The notes under the pieces are model-generated. The model was not told the origin of the DNA. It made no database searches and saw nothing but the letters and a program-made list of their open reading frames with translations. A stretch of 64,000 bases of DNA, taken from positions 1 through 64,000 of the forward strand of contig JAFTHS010000054.1 in assembly GCA_017457295.1 (NCBI GenBank), in the 5' to 3' direction. Numbering within the stretch: position 1 is the first letter of the stretch; every line of letters begins with the position of its first letter. A program made the position numbers and the translations under genes. Source of the stretch: Paludibacteraceae bacterium. Its GTDB lineage: Bacteria > Bacteroidota > Bacteroidia > Bacteroidales > Paludibacteraceae. Positions 34,331 to 42,995 of the stretch are shown in pieces.

Positions 34331-35230
34331 ATGAAAAGTTTATATAAAATATTAGCAGTTACATGCCTTGTATTGGGCTTCGCTGCATGTGAAGGAGAGC
34401 AATTCACAGAATCTATCTTCGTGGATCCTGTAATTGACACCACCACCTACACTTATCAATTTGATAAATGGTTGGATAAATACTATACCGAACCATACAA
34501 CGTAGAGTTCCTCTATAAGTTGGATGACAATGCTACTGACCCTAACTACAATGTGGTACCTGTAAGTATTGGTATGGCGGATACATTGGCACATTTGGCA
34601 TTGTATTTATGGTACGATGTATACGACTCAGTAGTAGGTCCAGAGTTCTTGCCAGAATATGGACCAAAGATGATTCAGCTTATTGGCTCATCAATGTTGG
34701 ATCCCGTACAAGGTACAGAGAAGTTGGGTTATGCCGAAGGTGGTATCAAGATTACCCTCTTAAAAATTAATGAGATGCAGCTCAATAATATTGATAACCT
34801 CAATGAGTATATCTTTAAGACTATGCACCACGAGTTTGCGCACATTTTGCATCAACAAAAAAACTATCCAACTGAGTTTGCGCAAATCACTCCTGCAAAC
34901 TATGACCCTATCAAGTGGCAAGAGCGTAGCAATAAAGAGGCTTGGCAGTTGGGTTGCGTAACCAACTATGGTAGTAGCGAGGCACGCGAAGACTTTGTAG
35001 AGGTGATTGCTAACTACATCGTCAAACCAGATGCGTGGTGGGATAATATGCTCAAGGAGGCAGGCATAGAAGGTGCCGCAATCATTAATCAGAAATGGGA
35101 TATTTGCAACACATGGCTCAAAGAGAAATGGGAGATAGATCTTGATGCGTTGCGTGATGAAGTACAAAAACGTCAGCAGAATTTGGATTGGAATATGATT
35201 ATGAATCTAGAGTTCTTGAATGGTAAATAG
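34331..35230 (+). CDS. SusD-associated zinc metallopeptidase-like lipoprotein
   Basis: A 299-aa lipoprotein (LGFAAC, Cys 20) with a zincin motif MHHEFAHIL: H167-E168-F-A-H171. A downstream EDFVEVIANYI helix could supply the third zinc ligand. This arrangement matches the putative zinc-binding metallopeptidase family often found next to susD genes (Peptidase_Mx1 type). It probably acts on protein or mucin-like substrates at the cell surface for the SusCD pair. The HEXXH core is intact, so activity is plausible; peptide specificity is unknown. Confidence 0.85.
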   Translation: MKSLYKILAVTCLVLGFAACEGEQFTESIFVDPVIDTTTYTYQFDKWLDKYYTEPYNVEFLYKLDDNATDPNYNVVPVSIGMADTLAHLALYLWYDVYDSVVGPEFLPEYGPKMIQLIGSSMLDPVQGTEKLGYAEGGIKITLLKINEMQLNNIDNLNEYIFKTMHHEFAHILHQQKNYPTEFAQITPANYDPIKWQERSNKEAWQLGCVTNYGSSEAREDFVEVIANYIVKPDAWWDNMLKEAGIEGAAIINQKWDICNTWLKEKWEIDLDALRDEVQKRQQNLDWNMIMNLEFLNGK

Positions 35231-35260
35231 TTTGTCATAACGCATAAATTAGGAAAAGAT

Positions 35261-36565
35261 ATGAAAGCAAAATATTTAGTAATAATTGGCTTGTTTGCTG
35301 CTACTTTTGCAGCATGTAGCCGCGATGAGGAAAGCTTGTTTGAGAAGCCTGCTGCCATACGTGCACAAGAAGCTATCGAAAATGCGTTCAATGTATTTAC
35401 TTCAGCCGAGAATGGTTGGGAGATGGCGTATTTCCCAAATCTCGAAGCAGATGCAAAAGGCTATAACATGGTGTTGAAGTTCAATAAGAATGGCAATGTG
35501 AGCGTGACAGCAAAGAATAGTGCAACTACTATGAATAAGATTATGACTGACACTGCTAGTACATGGGCAGTAAAGAGCGACTACGGACCAATCCTCACGT
35601 TTGATACCTACAACGACGTGTTCCATGCATTCTCTGACCCCAAAGGTGATGGTGCAGGTTTGCTGGGGGATTATGAGTTCTTGATTTTGAAGGCGACTCC
35701 AGAGTTGGTACTCTTGAAAGGTAAGAAACATAGCGCATACAGCGTAATGCGTCCAATGAAGAATACCGACTTGGCTGCGTATTTTACTGCTTGCGAGAAG
35801 ATGCAAAGCAAATTATTTGGTAACAACAATATCGTAACGCTGACCCAAGGTGATAGCAAGATGTATCTTTATAAAGGTGCAGACGGTCAATTCCAAAGTG
35901 CTGCTTATGGATCACCACTTGTAGCTGAGGCTGCTACCTATCATCCAGTTTGCTCTACAGAAGATGGTATCATCGTATCAATGGGCTTTGGTGAGGATAT
36001 ACATGATCATATTTTCTACTATAATGAAGAGAAAGGTGAACTCAAGAGTGAGCAAGGTGCTGTGATGAATGCAGGCAACTTGAATATCTTGTTTGGTGCT
36101 TACTTTACTGATAATGCATTTGGTTGGGCTGTAGATTATGCAGATAAAGATGTCGTAGATGCATTGCTTGCAGCAGTAAATACAGCCATGCAGAATACTT
36201 CGACCAAGATGAAAGTGATGGGTTATGGCTACAAGCAATCGTTGAATATGTACGAGGGTGGATATTTTATGCTTGTGAACTTCACTTACAAACAAGGCAA
36301 GAAGAATCAAGAAAAGAAACTTCTTTGGACTATTGATTTGACACAAGATGAGGATGGCATCACCGTAGCTAATGCAGTACCTTATGACGAAAACACAGAA
36401 ACCTTCTTGGAACAAATTCCTGCAGCTCAAGCGGTGGCAGACTTGATGTTAGGTTCTTTTAGTGCTGCTTCATTGGAGGGCAATCTCTTTAATGCAGCAG
36501 CAGGTATGAAACTTGTGGGTGAGAAGGAGTTGGTAGTAAGAGGTGCTAATAATATTAAAATGTAG
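35261..36565 (+). CDS. DUF4302-like lipoprotein
   Basis: A 434-aa lipoprotein (TFAAC, Cys about 19). The start of the mature part, with AAIRAQEAIENAFNVFTSAENGWEMAYFPN, and the strand-rich KGYNMVLKFNKNGNVSV segment are typical of DUF4302 proteins, which accompany SusCD/metallopeptidase operons. No enzymatic motif seen. It starts 30 bp after the metallopeptidase gene, so the four genes form one unit; it is likely a surface binding or accessory protein. Confidence 0.75.
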   Translation: MKAKYLVIIGLFAATFAACSRDEESLFEKPAAIRAQEAIENAFNVFTSAENGWEMAYFPNLEADAKGYNMVLKFNKNGNVSVTAKNSATTMNKIMTDTASTWAVKSDYGPILTFDTYNDVFHAFSDPKGDGAGLLGDYEFLILKATPELVLLKGKKHSAYSVMRPMKNTDLAAYFTACEKMQSKLFGNNNIVTLTQGDSKMYLYKGADGQFQSAAYGSPLVAEAATYHPVCSTEDGIIVSMGFGEDIHDHIFYYNEEKGELKSEQGAVMNAGNLNILFGAYFTDNAFGWAVDYADKDVVDALLAAVNTAMQNTSTKMKVMGYGYKQSLNMYEGGYFMLVNFTYKQGKKNQEKKLLWTIDLTQDEDGITVANAVPYDENTETFLEQIPAAQAVADLMLGSFSAASLEGNLFNAAAGMKLVGEKELVVRGANNIKM

Positions 36566-36648
36566 ATAAACACTATTTTTGTATAAAACTAAGACAATAA
36601 AAACGAGGTAAAACTCAATAATGTTTAACAACAAAATTTTTTAAGCGT

Positions 36649-38265
36649 ATGAAAAAGATTACTCTTTTAAGTGCAGTGCTCGTAGCAGGAATGGCTACCG
36701 CACAAGTTCAAATGACTGCTCCTGAGAACATGGAAGTTCGTAAGGCAACAGTTGCGTCTGTAGTAAACAACTCAGAAGTTACTATGGAGGAGTTCTCAGC
36801 AAAGCAACCCGCCGCTGCTGCTGACTATGATGCACATGACTACTACCATGCAGAAGGTATGTTGCATAGCTGCTACACTCCACAATTCTATGGTTTGACA
36901 ATGCCATTGATTATGTTGCCTTACCAAGACAGCATTGTATGGGAGAACTATTATGGTCCTACCAACTGGTATTCACAAGCAACGGATTCGTTGGTGGCTG
37001 AAAATAGCGAGACTTATGTAGCACATTATGGTATTGATGGTATGTATTATCTTCCATATACAGGAGATCATACATTGACTATTGATACAACTACCTACAA
37101 TATCCAAGGTTACTACTATGCAGAAGCTAATGGTAAAGGTGGTGCTGCTGTAACTTCTGCTTATACTCCTATCACTATCTCTACTGGTGAGAACATTCCT
37201 ATGACTCTTGCTGGTATGGAAACTGCCTTGATGGATAATGAGTCTGGTTCAGACTTCTATCAAGTGTCTTCTGGTTCTACCAACAGCCCATATGCTCACG
37301 GTACTGGTCTTTATGCTGATGCTGAGCACACTATTCGTATCGATACTATGGGTTCTATCGTTCGCAATGTTAGCTTGATGAAGATTTTTGCTGTTAACTT
37401 CCCTATTTACAACTCAAATGGCAAGGATATCAACGGTATGTTGCCAGATTCTGCTGCTGTAAAAGTTGAGATTTTTGCAGCTGACCTTACACAAGGTATT
37501 ATCTACACTGATTCTTTGCTTGCTGAGACCACTTTCTCTGCTGCTGATTATGTGGATGTAGCTGGTACCTATGGTACTATAGTTGCTAAATTCTATGATG
37601 AAGATCCATTTGGTGGTGTAATGGAAGTTCCTGTATTTGTTGAAGGTGACTTCTACATCCAATTGACCAACTACAATGAGACAAACTGTGATTTCGGTCT
37701 CTTCTCTGACTTCTACACTCCTGGTGGTACAACTTATTATACTGTAAATGGTAAATATACAACTCTTTTTAAACAAGGTTCTAACCTCGCAATCAGTTAC
37801 GATGCTTATTGGCCAACCATTCAAGGTTATGATGGCAACGTTATGACCGTTGCTGTTGAGGGTGGTACTGCTCAATATGGTCAGTTCCCAATGGCTTTAT
37901 TAGAAACTAATACATACTATTTTGTAGAGGATTCCTGGATTGTTGAGGCTTCAGAAGAATGGATGGAAGTTGAATACGGTCTTGTAAATATGGGTACTGA
38001 GGAGCAACCATATTACATGGGTGCTGTTCAAGTAACTGCAGAGCCATTGACTGAAGGTGCAGGTCGTCAAGGTGTGATTACTATTGATGCTGATGGCGCT
38101 TTGTATGAGTTGATTGTTAACCAAGGTGATGTTAGTGGTAATACTGCTGTTGATAACGTAGTTGCTCCTATGTTCGACAACAAGATCTACAACCTCCTCG
38201 GTGTTGAGGTTGACGAGAACTACAAGGGTATCGTTATCAAGAACGGTCAAAAGTATATCCAATAA
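36649..38265 (+). CDS. Secreted protein with BACON-like domain and C-terminal tail
   Basis: A 538-aa protein with a Sec signal (ends GMATAQ, about 19) and no lipobox. The body is strand-rich with no family I recognise. Residues about 425-500 (WIVEASEEWMEVEYG ... RQGVITIDADGALYELIVNQGD) look like a BACON domain, an Ig-like module of surface glycan- or mucin-binding proteins. The tail IYNLLGVEVDENYKGIVIKNGQKY resembles short C-terminal modules seen on exported Bacteroidales proteins. Its last 26 codons, terminator and downstream array are duplicated at 39932-40207. It starts 83 bp after the DUF4302 gene; a TATTTTTG (36574-36581) lacks a good -33. Confidence 0.6.
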   Translation: MKKITLLSAVLVAGMATAQVQMTAPENMEVRKATVASVVNNSEVTMEEFSAKQPAAAADYDAHDYYHAEGMLHSCYTPQFYGLTMPLIMLPYQDSIVWENYYGPTNWYSQATDSLVAENSETYVAHYGIDGMYYLPYTGDHTLTIDTTTYNIQGYYYAEANGKGGAAVTSAYTPITISTGENIPMTLAGMETALMDNESGSDFYQVSSGSTNSPYAHGTGLYADAEHTIRIDTMGSIVRNVSLMKIFAVNFPIYNSNGKDINGMLPDSAAVKVEIFAADLTQGIIYTDSLLAETTFSAADYVDVAGTYGTIVAKFYDEDPFGGVMEVPVFVEGDFYIQLTNYNETNCDFGLFSDFYTPGGTTYYTVNGKYTTLFKQGSNLAISYDAYWPTIQGYDGNVMTVAVEGGTAQYGQFPMALLETNTYYFVEDSWIVEASEEWMEVEYGLVNMGTEEQPYYMGAVQVTAEPLTEGAGRQGVITIDADGALYELIVNQGDVSGNTAVDNVVAPMFDNKIYNLLGVEVDENYKGIVIKNGQKYIQ

Positions 38266-38288
38266 TCTCTCAATGAGATAAAATAAAG

Positions 38289-38318
38289 AACGCGACTCCA
38301 ATGGGGTCGCGTTTTTTG
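38289..38318 (+). terminator. Terminator of the BACON-like gene
   Basis: An 11-bp stem AACGCGACTCC / GGGGTCGCGTT with an AAT loop, then TTTTTT. Confidence 0.9.
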
Positions 38319-38363
38319 TGTTTGCATATATTTTGCATCTATGGGTGTTCCGTGTAGGTAACG

Positions 38364-38407
38364 AATAGTGCGGTTATTGTCCGGTTATTGTGCGGTAATA
38401 GTGCGGT
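38364..38407. repeat. 11-bp tandem array, GTGCGGT type
   Basis: Four exact 11-bp units: AATAGTGCGGT, TATTGTCCGGT, TATTGTGCGGT and AATAGTGCGGT. Confidence 0.85.
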
Positions 38408-38435
38408 GCGAGTGGGGGAATTTTGTGTGTTTTGA

Positions 38436-39719
38436 TTAGTCTTTTAAACAGCCAATAGGTATAACATATACACCATCTTCTGGGCGGCGATATGCATGTT
38501 GACCTGTAGCTGTTAGTACCATCTTGAAGGCAGGCGACTTCATGAGTGTGTTGTCAATCAGGCCTTCTAATTGGTTGAGCGTTTTTGCTCCATCGCTAAT
38601 CAATGATTCACCACCTAACTTAATCTCAACCAATCCGTATCTGCCATCTCGAAGATGAACTACAGCATCACATTCTAACTCGTTTTTATCACGGTAGTGA
38701 TACACCTTACCATTTAGAGCTTCTGCGTAAACACGTAAATCTCTTACGCACAATGTCTCAAAGAAGAATCCCATCGTATTGAGGTCATTGAGCAAATCGT
38801 TAGGACCTAAACCCAAGGCCGCTGTAGCTATACTGGGATCAACAAAATAGCGTGTGTCGGTAGTGCGAATAGCCGTCTTGCTGCGCAGATTAGGATTCCA
38901 AGCAGGCATGTCCTCTATCACAAAAATCTTTCGAAGTGCATCAAGATAGGAGTTGATCGTATTTTCATCCAATGTGGTAATATCATTCGTTTTAAGATCT
39001 TCCTTAATGGTAGCTATAGATGCTTGGGTACCTTGGTGGCGCGCATACGCCTTCATCAAACGTTGTACTCTTTCGGATGAACGTTTTATACCATCCACGC
39101 GCGTAATGTCTTCTTTTGTAACTGCCTCGTAATAATCAAATGCTTGCTCTAATGCAGCCTCTTCGGTCAAATCAATGGCCATTGGCCAGCCACCTCGGCA
39201 GATTAAGAAAGCAATATCAGTTAGTTTTAGTTCATTTGTCTCAAGTATTTTATTGGGGGTATCAAATAAGCCTTTTAGGCTAACTTTTCCGTTAGATTCG
39301 CCTGATTCAAATAAGGTCATAGGACGCATAGTTAGCCATGCAAAGCGTCCTGTGCCTGAGTGCTCGCGTGCGGCTTCTGCTTCTCGGTCGGGTACAGCAG
39401 ACCCTGTTAAAATAAACTGTCCCATTTGCTGACGATGATCTACAGTATAGCGAACGGCATCCCATAGTTTAGGAACGGTTTGCCATTCATCTATCAACAT
39501 AGGTGTTGCTCCTGCTAACGCAGCGTCAGTATCTATTTCCAAAAGATTCTTGAAGTGATCTTTCACATCGGTACGTGCTAACATCACTTTGCTCGCTGCA
39601 AATTCTTCGGCTGTAGTAGTCTTACCACACCACTTAGGTCCTTCTATGAGAACGGCACCTTTAGCTGCAAGTTTCTTGGACAGCAGTTGCTCAATAATCC
39701 TATTTTTGTATGTTTTCAT
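38436..39719 (-). CDS. ATP-binding protein, AAA_14 plus DUF4143
   Basis: A 427-aa protein. The Walker A loop is GPKWCGKTTT (about 27-36), Walker B is PMLIDEWQTVPKLWDAVR (about 94-111) and the sensor LTGSAVP follows. The C-terminal half is DUF4143, a restriction-endonuclease-like fold with LECDAVVHLRDGRYGLVEIKLGG (about 350-372) resembling the D...E-x-K core of PD-(D/E)xK nucleases. The role of this family is unknown; multiple divergent copies per genome are common in Bacteroidales. It lies between two direct repeats (38186-38434 and 39932-40207), a sign of insertion, and has a control region with palindromes and 23-bp repeats. Codon use does not look strikingly foreign. Confidence 0.85.
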   Translation of the reverse strand: MKTYKNRIIEQLLSKKLAAKGAVLIEGPKWCGKTTTAEEFAASKVMLARTDVKDHFKNLLEIDTDAALAGATPMLIDEWQTVPKLWDAVRYTVDHRQQMGQFILTGSAVPDREAEAAREHSGTGRFAWLTMRPMTLFESGESNGKVSLKGLFDTPNKILETNELKLTDIAFLICRGGWPMAIDLTEEAALEQAFDYYEAVTKEDITRVDGIKRSSERVQRLMKAYARHQGTQASIATIKEDLKTNDITTLDENTINSYLDALRKIFVIEDMPAWNPNLRSKTAIRTTDTRYFVDPSIATAALGLGPNDLLNDLNTMGFFFETLCVRDLRVYAEALNGKVYHYRDKNELECDAVVHLRDGRYGLVEIKLGGESLISDGAKTLNQLEGLIDNTLMKSPAFKMVLTATGQHAYRRPEDGVYVIPIGCLKD

Positions 39720-39751
39720 AAGTTGTTGATATTTAGTGTGATATTTGAAAA

Positions 39752-39812
39752 TTCAGTAATTTGGCGCCGATTTGTTCAGTAATTTGGCGTCGATTTATTC
39801 AGTAATTTGGCG
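39752..39812 (-). repeat. 23-bp repeats in the ATPase 5' leader
   Basis: TTCAGTAATTTGGCG occurs at 39752, 39775 and 39798 (23-bp period). The block lies between promoter and start codon, so it is transcribed. Confidence 0.85.
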
Positions 39813-39844
39813 CAAAGGTAATGCTTTTTTTTCAAATAGACAAG
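39813..39844 (-). promoter_or_regulatory. Promoter of the AAA_14/DUF4143 gene
   Basis: Minus strand: CTTG (39844-39841), 20 bp, TACCTTTG (39820-39813). The -33 element lies inside the first of three palindromes. Confidence 0.85.
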
Positions 39845-39928
39845 AAAATAATGAGAAAATGTGCGTGTTTTTCAAATAGACTTGAAAATTATGCGTTTTA
39901 TAGTGTGTTTTTCAAATACATTTGAAAA
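39829..39928 (-). promoter_or_regulatory. Three 20-bp palindromes at 40-bp spacing (putative operators)
   Basis: TTTTCAAATAGACAAGAAAA (39829-39848), TTTTCAAATAGACTTGAAAA (39869-39888) and TTTTCAAATACATTTGAAAA (39909-39928). Start-to-start spacing is exactly 40 bp, placing all three on one helical face. The first overlaps the -33 element. The binding protein is unknown. Confidence 0.7.
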
Positions 39929-39930
39929 TA

Positions 39931-40011
39931 GTTTACACCCTCCTCGGTGTTGAGGTAGATGAGAACTACAAGGGTATCGTTATCAAGAACGGTCAAAAGT
40001 ATATCCAATAA
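39931..40011 (+). pseudogene. 3'-terminal remnant of a paralogue of the BACON-like gene
   Basis: An open frame of 26 codons plus stop, starting GTT-TAC, encodes a tail differing from that of the 36649 gene by only a few residues (for example Thr for Asn in the YNLL segment, YTLL here). There is no start or upstream part: the sequence switches directly from the third palindrome to this fragment. It is a leftover of a duplicated or replaced gene. Confidence 0.85.
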
Positions 40012-40207
40012 TCTCTCCCTATGAGATAAAATAAAGAACGCGACTCCAATGGGATCGCGTTTTTGTTTGTGCGGTGTAAGATTTCTGTCAATTAACTCTT
40101 AATCATTCTATATGGAAGTGAAAGAAATTGTCCGTGTATAGTGCGTGAATAGTGCGTGTATTGTGCGTGAATAGTGCGATACGGAAGGGAAATTTTATGT
40201 GTTTAGT
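39932..40207 (+). repeat. Direct repeat 2: gene 3' end, terminator and 11-bp array
   Basis: Second copy of the block at 38186-38434, with terminator AACGCGACTCC (40037-40047) / GGGATCGCGTT (40051-40061) and an array at 40126-40180. It carries about 40 bp extra between terminator and array relative to copy 1. Confidence 0.85.
40126..40180. repeat. 11-bp tandem array, GTGCGTG type
   Basis: Five exact 11-bp units: AATTGTCCGTG, TATAGTGCGTG, AATAGTGCGTG, TATTGTGCGTG and AATAGTGCGAT. Confidence 0.85.
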
Positions 40208-41459
40208 CGTATAGTAGCGTGTAGATCTTTTCGGGGGCGAAGACTTCGTTGGCAACTTCTTGAAGTTGTGCCGAGGTGATTTCTTTTATGCGGGCGAAGG
40301 TGTCTTGCCATGCAGGAGCATGGTGGTGATAGAGCATCTGCTTTGCCATAGCGAGGGCGTTATTCTCTTGATTCTCCGCAGAAATAGCCATCTGACCCTC
40401 TAACTGGCGCAAAGCACGCAGGAGTTGGGCAGAAGTGAGAGTAGTATCGCGCAATAGTTGGAGTTCCTTATGGCAGAGTTCCAAACAGTGGTCCTTATGC
40501 TGCGGCTCACAAGCCAAGTAGATATTCCAATAACCCGTGTCGCTGAGTGGTACTGCTTGAGAATCAATATTATATACCAATCCGTATTTCTCACGCAGAC
40601 TCAAGTACAACCGACTGGACATGCTGCCACCGCCAAGGATATTATTGAGCAAGTACATGGTCAGTTGCTTGGGGTGGCCGATAGGGTAGGCATGCGAGCC
40701 AAGCATGATATGGGTTTGGTGGGTGTGGCGGCGAAATATGCGTGTGGAAGCAGTAGTGGAACTAGAAATACTAGATAAATTAGATGTACTAAGCGTACTA
40801 GATGTACTGGAGATACTGGATAGTTCTCTTTCTGCAGCTGCGATGACTTGCTTGGTGCCCACATTACCGAGTACAAAGAGTACTATTCGCTCAGGGCGAT
40901 AGTGCTGTTGCATCCAGTTGAGTGCAATATCGGGTGACTTGGAGATACGGTGGAGGGTGCGCTTAGTTCCAAGGATAGGCATAGCCAATGAACTACCCTC
41001 AAAAATCATGTTCTCGAAGTCGTCGTAGATGAGTTCGCTGGGCGAATCGTTGTAACTCTCAATCTCATCGAGGATGACGGTGAGTTCCTTGTCGGTTTCC
41101 TTTTTATGAAATGTTGGGCGAAGCACCAAGTCCGCTAACAAATGAAGGGTAGTGCGGAAGTGTTGGCGCAGGGTGGCCGCATAGAAGGTGGTTTCTTCCT
41201 TGGTGGTATAGGCATTGATTTCGCCACCGATACCCTCGATGTGATTGATGATTTGGCGGGCAGTGTAGTGCTGCGTACCTTTGAAGACGCAATGCTCGAT
41301 GTAATGCGCCATGCCGTTTTCGTTGGGTAACTCATGACGTGTGCCTGCTCCGACCATTATGCCGACATAAACGACAGGAGAAGTGGTCTTGCGGTGGACA
41401 ATTTGCAGTCCATTTGGTAAATTATGATAAAAAGTTTCGTACATATTTGGTAGTTTCAT
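40203..41459 (-). CDS. M16 family zinc metallopeptidase
   Basis: About 418 aa from the ATG at 41459; a second in-frame ATG at 41444 (MYETFYHNLPNGL) is equally plausible. The inverted zinc motif is H-Y-I-E-H (HxxEH), in GMAHYIEHCVFKGT, and the downstream Glu lies in the NAYTTKEETTFYA segment. The N-terminal LPNGLQIVH and the C-terminal half (M16_C, LGGGSMSSRLYLSLREKYGLVY) complete a processing-peptidase-like protein. A Ser/Thr-rich linker (about 230-250) separates the halves. It is divergent from tRNA-Leu, whose promoter overlaps its start region. Confidence 0.92.
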   Translation of the reverse strand: MKLPNMYETFYHNLPNGLQIVHRKTTSPVVYVGIMVGAGTRHELPNENGMAHYIEHCVFKGTQHYTARQIINHIEGIGGEINAYTTKEETTFYAATLRQHFRTTLHLLADLVLRPTFHKKETDKELTVILDEIESYNDSPSELIYDDFENMIFEGSSLAMPILGTKRTLHRISKSPDIALNWMQQHYRPERIVLFVLGNVGTKQVIAAAERELSSISSTSSTLSTSNLSSISSSTTASTRIFRRHTHQTHIMLGSHAYPIGHPKQLTMYLLNNILGGGSMSSRLYLSLREKYGLVYNIDSQAVPLSDTGYWNIYLACEPQHKDHCLELCHKELQLLRDTTLTSAQLLRALRQLEGQMAISAENQENNALAMAKQMLYHHHAPAWQDTFARIKEITSAQLQEVANEVFAPEKIYTLLYD

Positions 41460-41477
41460 AAAAAAGTAGTACCTTTG
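41446..41477 (+). promoter_or_regulatory. Promoter of tRNA-Leu
   Basis: TTTG (41446-41449), 20 bp, TACCTTTG (41470-41477); the tRNA starts 13 bp later. Confidence 0.85.
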
Positions 41478-41489
41478 CACTTGATTTCT

Positions 41490-41571
41490 GCGGCATTGGC
41501 GGAATTGGTAGACGCGCTAGACTTAGGATCTAGTTTCGAGAGGAGTGAAGGTTCGAGTCCTTTATGCCGCA
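41490..41571 (+). tRNA. tRNA-Leu (anticodon UAG)
   Basis: Acceptor stem GCGGCAT (41490-41496) / ATGCCGC (41564-41570) with discriminator A. Anticodon stem CTAGA/TCTAG around the loop CTTAGGA gives TAG at 41524-41526. A long variable arm and GGTTCGAGTCC T-loop region fit a class II tRNA-Leu. CCA is not encoded. Confidence 0.97.
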
Positions 41572-41572
41572 C

Positions 41573-41598
41573 AATCGGGTCATGAGACCCGATTTTTG
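41573..41598 (+). terminator. Terminator after tRNA-Leu
   Basis: AATCGGGTC (41573-41581), ATGA loop, GACCCGATT (41586-41594), then TTT. Confidence 0.9.
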
Positions 41599-41651
41599 TA
41601 TAAGTAGGTGGATATATAACATTTATTAATGATTAACTATTAATTTTGAAT

Positions 41652-42185
41652 ATGCGTAAAAGTATTTTATTATTAAGTCTTGTAGTTGTGGCATTGTCAA
41701 TGAACAGTTGCTTTAATAATCTTGAGTCACATACTACACCTCAAATAATGTTTGGCCATGTATATGTGAATCCTCAATTTTCAAACGATACGTTGATTAG
41801 TGCCAAAGATACATTGTTGGATAAATACAACTATGAATTAGGATTATCGTATCTTGACACAATGCAATTGGGTGATACTGTGATGTTTAATTCGCTATTT
41901 TCTTCGGATATGAACAATTTGGTGAATATTACAGCCTCGTTTGATACTGTTAACGTACAATTGTGGTTTGGACTAGATGTGAATGATGAGAAAATTAAAA
42001 ATGCATTAGCTAGTGGTTCTCGACCAGAAAAGGGAGTGCTTAACTTCAATCCAATGTACAATATGGTGACATTTCCTATTTACATTGTACCTCAAAAAAC
42101 GGGAGTGCATGCTATCAAGATTACAGTTACCAGTGATTCGAAGTACCCAACCAACTCGGCACCATTCATGTTGCCAGTAAAGTAA
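41652..42185 (+). CDS. Small lipoprotein of unknown function
   Basis: 177 aa from the ATG at 41652. Lipoprotein signal RKSILLLSLVVVALSMNSC (Cys 20). The mature part is Asn/Asp-rich with about eight short beta strands, possibly one or two Ig-like or SusE-like domains; no motif is recognised. It stands alone between tRNA-Leu and the convergent mazG, with no clear promoter. Confidence 0.75.
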   Translation: MRKSILLLSLVVVALSMNSCFNNLESHTTPQIMFGHVYVNPQFSNDTLISAKDTLLDKYNYELGLSYLDTMQLGDTVMFNSLFSSDMNNLVNITASFDTVNVQLWFGLDVNDEKIKNALASGSRPEKGVLNFNPMYNMVTFPIYIVPQKTGVHAIKITVTSDSKYPTNSAPFMLPVK

Positions 42186-42192
42186 TTGCTGC

Positions 42193-42978
42193 TTAATCCT
42201 CTAATTTTTTGGCTTCTTGCCAAAGGGATTCCATTTCATCAAGGGTCATGTCGTTTAGACGTAGGCCCTTGTTTTTTGCTTGTTGCTCAATGTAGTTAAA
42301 GCGTTTGATAAACTTAGCGTTGGTCTTCTCAAGTGCGTTGTCAGGGCGAATTTTATATAGGCGTGCCGCATTTACCATCGCAAATAGCAAATCACCAAAC
42401 TCCTCAGTGGCTTTTTCATCATCCATATTCTTGACTTCAGTTTCGAACTCAGCGATTTCCTCTTTCACCTTTGCCCATACATCTTCGCGTTTCTCCCAAT
42501 CGAAGCCCACATTTGCCACTTTATCTTGGATACGATAGGCCTTGACGAGGGCAGGCAATGCCTCAGGAATACCGCCAAGAACGGTTTTGTTGCCGTCTTT
42601 TTCTTTCAACTTCACTTGCTCCCACATCTCGCACACTTCTTTTGCATTGTTAGCTGCATATTCACCATATACATGTGGGTGACGGAAAATGAGTTTGTCG
42701 CAAATCTTATTGCAGACATCCGCCATATCAAAATCCCCAGTTTCGCTACCAATCTTGGCATAGAATACCACATGCAGCAATACGTCGCCGAGCTCTTTAG
42801 CAATCTCATTCATGTCTTTTTGAATGAGGGCAGATGCCAATTCATAGGTCTCTTCGATGGTGTTTTGACGTAGACTCTCGAAAGTCTGTTTTTTGTCCCA
42901 GGGGCATTTTTCACGCAGTTCATCCATTACTGTCAATAAGCGGTCAAAAGCTGCTAGTTGTTCTTCTCGTGTATGCAT
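42193..42978 (-). CDS. mazG: Nucleoside triphosphate pyrophosphohydrolase MazG
   Basis: A 261-aa protein with two all-alpha MazG domains. The N-terminal copy has the Mg-binding EETYELASALIQKDMNEIAKELGDVLLHVVFYA pattern (E-x2-E ... E-x2-D, about 38-70). The C-terminal copy has KEEIAEFETEVKN ... EEFGDLLFAMVNAARL (about 168-210). It hydrolyses NTPs/dNTPs to monophosphates for nucleotide sanitation. It lies 17 bp after lpxH in the same direction. Confidence 0.95.
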   Translation of the reverse strand: MHTREEQLAAFDRLLTVMDELREKCPWDKKQTFESLRQNTIEETYELASALIQKDMNEIAKELGDVLLHVVFYAKIGSETGDFDMADVCNKICDKLIFRHPHVYGEYAANNAKEVCEMWEQVKLKEKDGNKTVLGGIPEALPALVKAYRIQDKVANVGFDWEKREDVWAKVKEEIAEFETEVKNMDDEKATEEFGDLLFAMVNAARLYKIRPDNALEKTNAKFIKRFNYIEQQAKNKGLRLNDMTLDEMESLWQEAKKLED

Positions 42979-42995
42979 AGTGTTGTATAGTATTT

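Larger units (their letters stand above)
38186..38434 (+). repeat. Direct repeat 1: gene 3' end, terminator and 11-bp array
   Basis: Matches 39932-40207: the codons for the C-terminal tail, the terminator hairpin AACGCGACTCC (38289-38299) with GGGGTCGCGTT (38303-38313), an 11-bp array, and a GGGAATTTTGTGTGTTT end. An ATPase gene lies between the two copies. Confidence 0.85.
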
